Below, one piece after another: positions 7,767 to 9,619 of a DNA stretch of 9,619 nucleotides; the stretch's first letter is position 1, and every line of letters starts with the position of its first letter. This stretch comes from an uncultured Romboutsia sp. Lineage in GTDB: Bacteria; Bacillota; Clostridia; Peptostreptococcales; Peptostreptococcaceae. Where the stretch lies: assembly GCA_937907205.1 (NCBI GenBank), contig CALESE010000113.1, forward strand, positions 1-9,619. The letters run 5' to 3'. The notes under the pieces are model-generated. The model made no database searches and had not been told where the DNA came from. It was given only the letters and a program-made list of their open reading frames with translations. The translations under genes and the position numbers were made by a program.

Positions 7767-7886
7767 AATTATAAGCCTCCTATTTATTCAAATACTACTT
7801 TTACTTATAATTTGTAAAATTGTTATCATTTATTCATATCTTTTTATTTAAATAATTAAAGGAAACTTAATTCTAAAAATATATTA

Positions 7887-9245
7887 CTATATATAAATCT
7901 CTTCATTATATTTATTTTCATCCATTATTTTATTTATTTTTCTATAATAAGCTATCATAAGAGGTACTGCTGCTGCTATCCAAGCAACTGGATCTGATAA
8001 ACATATACCTACAAATCCTATAAACTTTGGTAGTGTAAAAGCTACCACTGCCCTTGCTAGCAATTCGGCTACTCCAGCTATCATTGGTATAAAAGAATCT
8101 CCCATACCTTGAAGAACATTTCTGTATACAAGTATAAATCCTAAAGGTATAAAGAATATAGCAGAATAATTAAATACTTGTTGTGCATAGCTATATATTT
8201 CTGGAGTTGGATTTTCTATAAATAGCATCACAAAATATTTACCAAAAAATACAAGTATAAAACCTGCTATTAAACTTGATATAATAGATACTTTATTCAT
8301 TATTTTAATACCATATTTTATACGATCAAATCTTTTAGCACCTAGGTTTTGTCCTGCATAAGTTGCTATAGTAACACCAAACGAAATTGCTGGCTGCATG
8401 ACAAGTTGTAAAACTTTAGAAGATGCTGCGTAAGCTGCTATTACAGTTGATCCAAATACATTTATAGCACTTTGAACTATTATTATACCTACTGCAGTTA
8501 CTGAAAACTGTAATCCCATTGGTATACCTATTTTTAAATGTATTTTAAAATACTCTTTCTCTACATTAAAATCTTCTTTTTTAAGCCTTAGTATTTTAAA
8601 TTTTCTATAACTATATATTATACATAACACTGCTGCAAATCCTTGAGCTATATTAGTTGCATACGCTGCTCCTGCTACTCCCATGTTAAATTTAGCTATA
8701 AATACTAAATCTAATATAATGTTAAGAACTGAAGATATTATTAAAAAGTATAATGGCGTTTTACTATCGCCCAAAGCTCTAAGTATTCCTGCTGCCATAT
8801 TATAAATTGCTTGAGTTATTATACCTACAAAAATTATTGTAATATATATATTTGCATCTTTAAATATATTATTTGGTGTATTCATAAGTTTAAGTAAAGG
8901 ATTTTTTACTAACAAAGCTATTAATGTAATTATAATTGTTGATATTACGGTCAATATAATATTACTTGCAACAGCTTTTTTAATTCCTGACTCATCTTTA
9001 GCTCCAAATTTCTGTGAAACTAATACTCCAAATCCACTAGTAAGTCCAAGTATCATTCCATTTACTAAGAAAAACATTGACCCAGTGGTACCTACCGCTG
9101 CTAGGGCATCAACTCCTACAAATCTACCTACTATTATAGTATCAACCATACTATATAATTGTTGGAATATATTTCCTATAAGTAATGGTATTGAGAAAAA
9201 TATAAAAATCTTCAAAGGACTCCCTTTAGTCATGTCGTTTGTCAT
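7887..9245 (-). CDS. MATE-family multidrug/cation antiporter
   Basis: This is an integral membrane exporter of 452 residues with about twelve hydrophobic segments in two pseudo-symmetric halves. The halves are visible as paired motifs: SQKFGAKDES (77-86) versus GQNLGAKRFD (298-307), and LRALGDSKTP (155-164) versus LQGMGDSFIP (378-387). The first helix carries D35 in YSMVDTIIVGR, the position of the conserved cation-coupling Asp of MATE transporters. The family uses proton or sodium gradients to expel cationic drugs, dyes and other amphipathic compounds; substrate cannot be read from sequence. Start ATG 9245 has AGGAGG nine bases upstream. A good promoter (9348-9376) and a leader stem-loop (9298-9326) precede it. 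The bile salt hydrolase gene follows after 120 bases with no convincing terminator, so bile acids or bile-related toxicity are possible but unproven substrates. Confidence 0.94.
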   Translation of the reverse strand: MTNDMTKGSPLKIFIFFSIPLLIGNIFQQLYSMVDTIIVGRFVGVDALAAVGTTGSMFFLVNGMILGLTSGFGVLVSQKFGAKDESGIKKAVASNIILTVISTIIITLIALLVKNPLLKLMNTPNNIFKDANIYITIIFVGIITQAIYNMAAGILRALGDSKTPLYFLIISSVLNIILDLVFIAKFNMGVAGAAYATNIAQGFAAVLCIIYSYRKFKILRLKKEDFNVEKEYFKIHLKIGIPMGLQFSVTAVGIIIVQSAINVFGSTVIAAYAASSKVLQLVMQPAISFGVTIATYAGQNLGAKRFDRIKYGIKIMNKVSIISSLIAGFILVFFGKYFVMLFIENPTPEIYSYAQQVFNYSAIFFIPLGFILVYRNVLQGMGDSFIPMIAGVAELLARAVVAFTLPKFIGFVGICLSDPVAWIAAAVPLMIAYYRKINKIMDENKYNEEIYI

Positions 9246-9297
9246 ATACTTAATCCTCCTATTATTTAATTTTATATAAACTAATTAAATTCAAATT

Positions 9298-9326
9298 AAA
9301 AGGCACTACTTAATGTAATGCCTTTT
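9298..9326 (-). terminator. Terminator-like stem-loop in the leader of the MATE gene
   Basis: AAAAGGCA (9298-9305) pairs with TGCCTTTT (9319-9326). After one C-A mismatch, three more pairs (TAC/GTA) close a five-base loop. On the minus strand the stem ends in CCTTTTAATTTG, a short U tract, so termination would be modest; on the plus strand there are six T residues. Lying between the MATE promoter and its ribosome binding site, it may act as an attenuator of the MATE gene, or be an old terminator of the decayed pirin gene. Confidence 0.55.
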
Positions 9327-9347
9327 TTAAATATTTTAATCTTATAA

Positions 9348-9376
9348 ATAATATCAAATAAGAAATCATTGGTCAA
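9348..9376 (-). promoter_or_regulatory. Sigma-A promoter of the MATE gene (TTGACC, 17 bases, TATTAT)
   Basis: The minus strand has TTGACC at 9376-9371 and TATTAT at 9353-9348, separated by exactly 17 bases, each one mismatch from consensus. Transcription would begin near 9341, giving a leader of about 95 bases that contains the stem-loop at 9298-9326. The -35 box lies within the last codons of the pirin remnant. Confidence 0.65.
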
Positions 9377-9541
9377 TATTATTTATTCCAAATGTGCCAT
9401 GAGAAACTATCGGTTCATTTATTGGTTCCCACTTAATACAATAGCTAAAGAATTTTCACTAATAGAATCTAATAGAATACTTCCATCTATGCTATCAAAC
9501 AGAATAAAATCATTTTCTTTATATATGTTGATTTTCCAATT
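9366..9541 (-). pseudogene. Remnant of a pirin-family C-terminal domain, frameshifted and truncated
   Basis: The minus strand from 9541 reads about 37 codons ending in SENSLAIVLSG. Deletion of one base at the glycine codon (around 9429-9430) then shifts the frame, after which EPINEPIVSHGTFGINNIDQ runs to TGA at 9366-9368. The joined text matches the pirin signature near the C-terminus, typically LSGEPLNEPIVxxGPFVMN, with the last part decayed (FGIN instead of FVMN). Everything N-terminal, including the metal-binding cupin domain, is missing: a TAA lies in frame at 9542-9544. Pirins are cupin proteins, some acting as quercetin dioxygenases or regulators. A 10-base tandem duplication (9459-9478) lies within the remnant and may be a second lesion. 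It cannot make a functional protein. Confidence 0.72.
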
Positions 9542-9592
9542 TTATTTTATCATACTTCTCCATATTTATATATGATAGATTGTCAATACAAG

Positions 9593-9617
9593 TGCAACAC
9601 TTTATATTTATGTTGCA
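9593..9617. repeat. Inverted repeat TGCAACA / TGTTGCA at the right edge
   Basis: TGCAACA (9593-9599) and TGTTGCA (9611-9617) are perfect inverted copies 18 bases apart, separated by an 11-base A/T spacer. The geometry, about two helical turns between half-sites, suits a dimeric regulator site; no gene beside it can be identified because the window ends at 9619. It could be chance in AT-rich DNA, though each half contains G and C. Confidence 0.35.
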
Positions 9618-9619
9618 TT

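Noticed and set aside
7805..7828. Fur- or PerR-like box upstream of bsh (TGATAACAATTTTACAAATTATAAG region, minus strand)
   Set aside because: Only one half resembles the TGATAAT heptamer, the other deviates at several positions; in DNA this AT-rich such partial matches are expected by chance.
7846..7875. Hairpin after the MATE stop codon as a terminator
   Set aside because: Only about six A-T pairs (AATTAA/TTAATT) without a U tract; too weak to call.
9369..9575. Plus-strand open frame of 68 codons at the right end
   Set aside because: The opposite strand carries the pirin remnant, which explains the openness; no family features or Shine-Dalgarno sequence were seen.
1..9619. CRISPR array, tRNA/rRNA genes, insertion sequence or phage genes
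   Set aside because: No regularly spaced repeats, no cloverleaf or rRNA-like GC-rich stretch, no transposase or integrase motifs on either strand.

Overview
The window is very AT-rich, and every convincing gene lies on the minus strand. Low GC, AGGAGG-type ribosome binding sites, AT-rich intergenic DNA with sigma-A-like promoters and hairpin terminators, a Clostridium perfringens-like bile salt hydrolase and an orphan multi-PAS kinase together suggest a gut-associated member of the Clostridia (Clostridiaceae or Peptostreptococcaceae). The species cannot be fixed from the sequence alone.

In order of transcription (right to left), the right end (about 9246-9619) has no intact gene. It holds a frameshifted remnant of a pirin C-terminal domain, an inverted repeat at the edge, a good sigma-A promoter whose -35 overlaps the end of the pirin remnant, and a terminator-like stem-loop in the leader of the next gene. 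A MATE-family drug/sodium antiporter (7887-9245) follows. After a 120-base gap with no clear terminator comes a conjugated bile salt hydrolase (6780-7766), which ends in a strong intrinsic terminator. The pair may be partly co-transcribed.

Next is a soluble hybrid-sensor histidine kinase with PAS-PAS-GAF-PAS-HisKA-HATPase architecture (4187-6598). It has its own candidate extended -10 promoter, no adjacent response regulator, and a long terminator hairpin at 4102-4154. Then comes a compact SNF2-family helicase/translocase with an N-terminal SWIM zinc finger (1904-4000).

The left end carries a two-gene unit resembling Bacillus yceG-yceH: a duplicated-domain YceG-like protein (259-1779, possibly starting at 1809) with its own extended -10 promoter, then the N-terminus of a TelA-type toxic anion resistance protein (1-238), which runs off the window. 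This is the edge of a tellurite/envelope-stress (Ter-associated) module whose remaining genes, if present, would lie to the left.

The window therefore combines stress-response functions (YceG/TelA, MATE efflux, bile salt deconjugation) with signalling and a DNA translocase. The physical links I can support are yceG-telA as an operon and MATE-bsh as a possible one. A functional link between the other blocks is not shown by the sequence.
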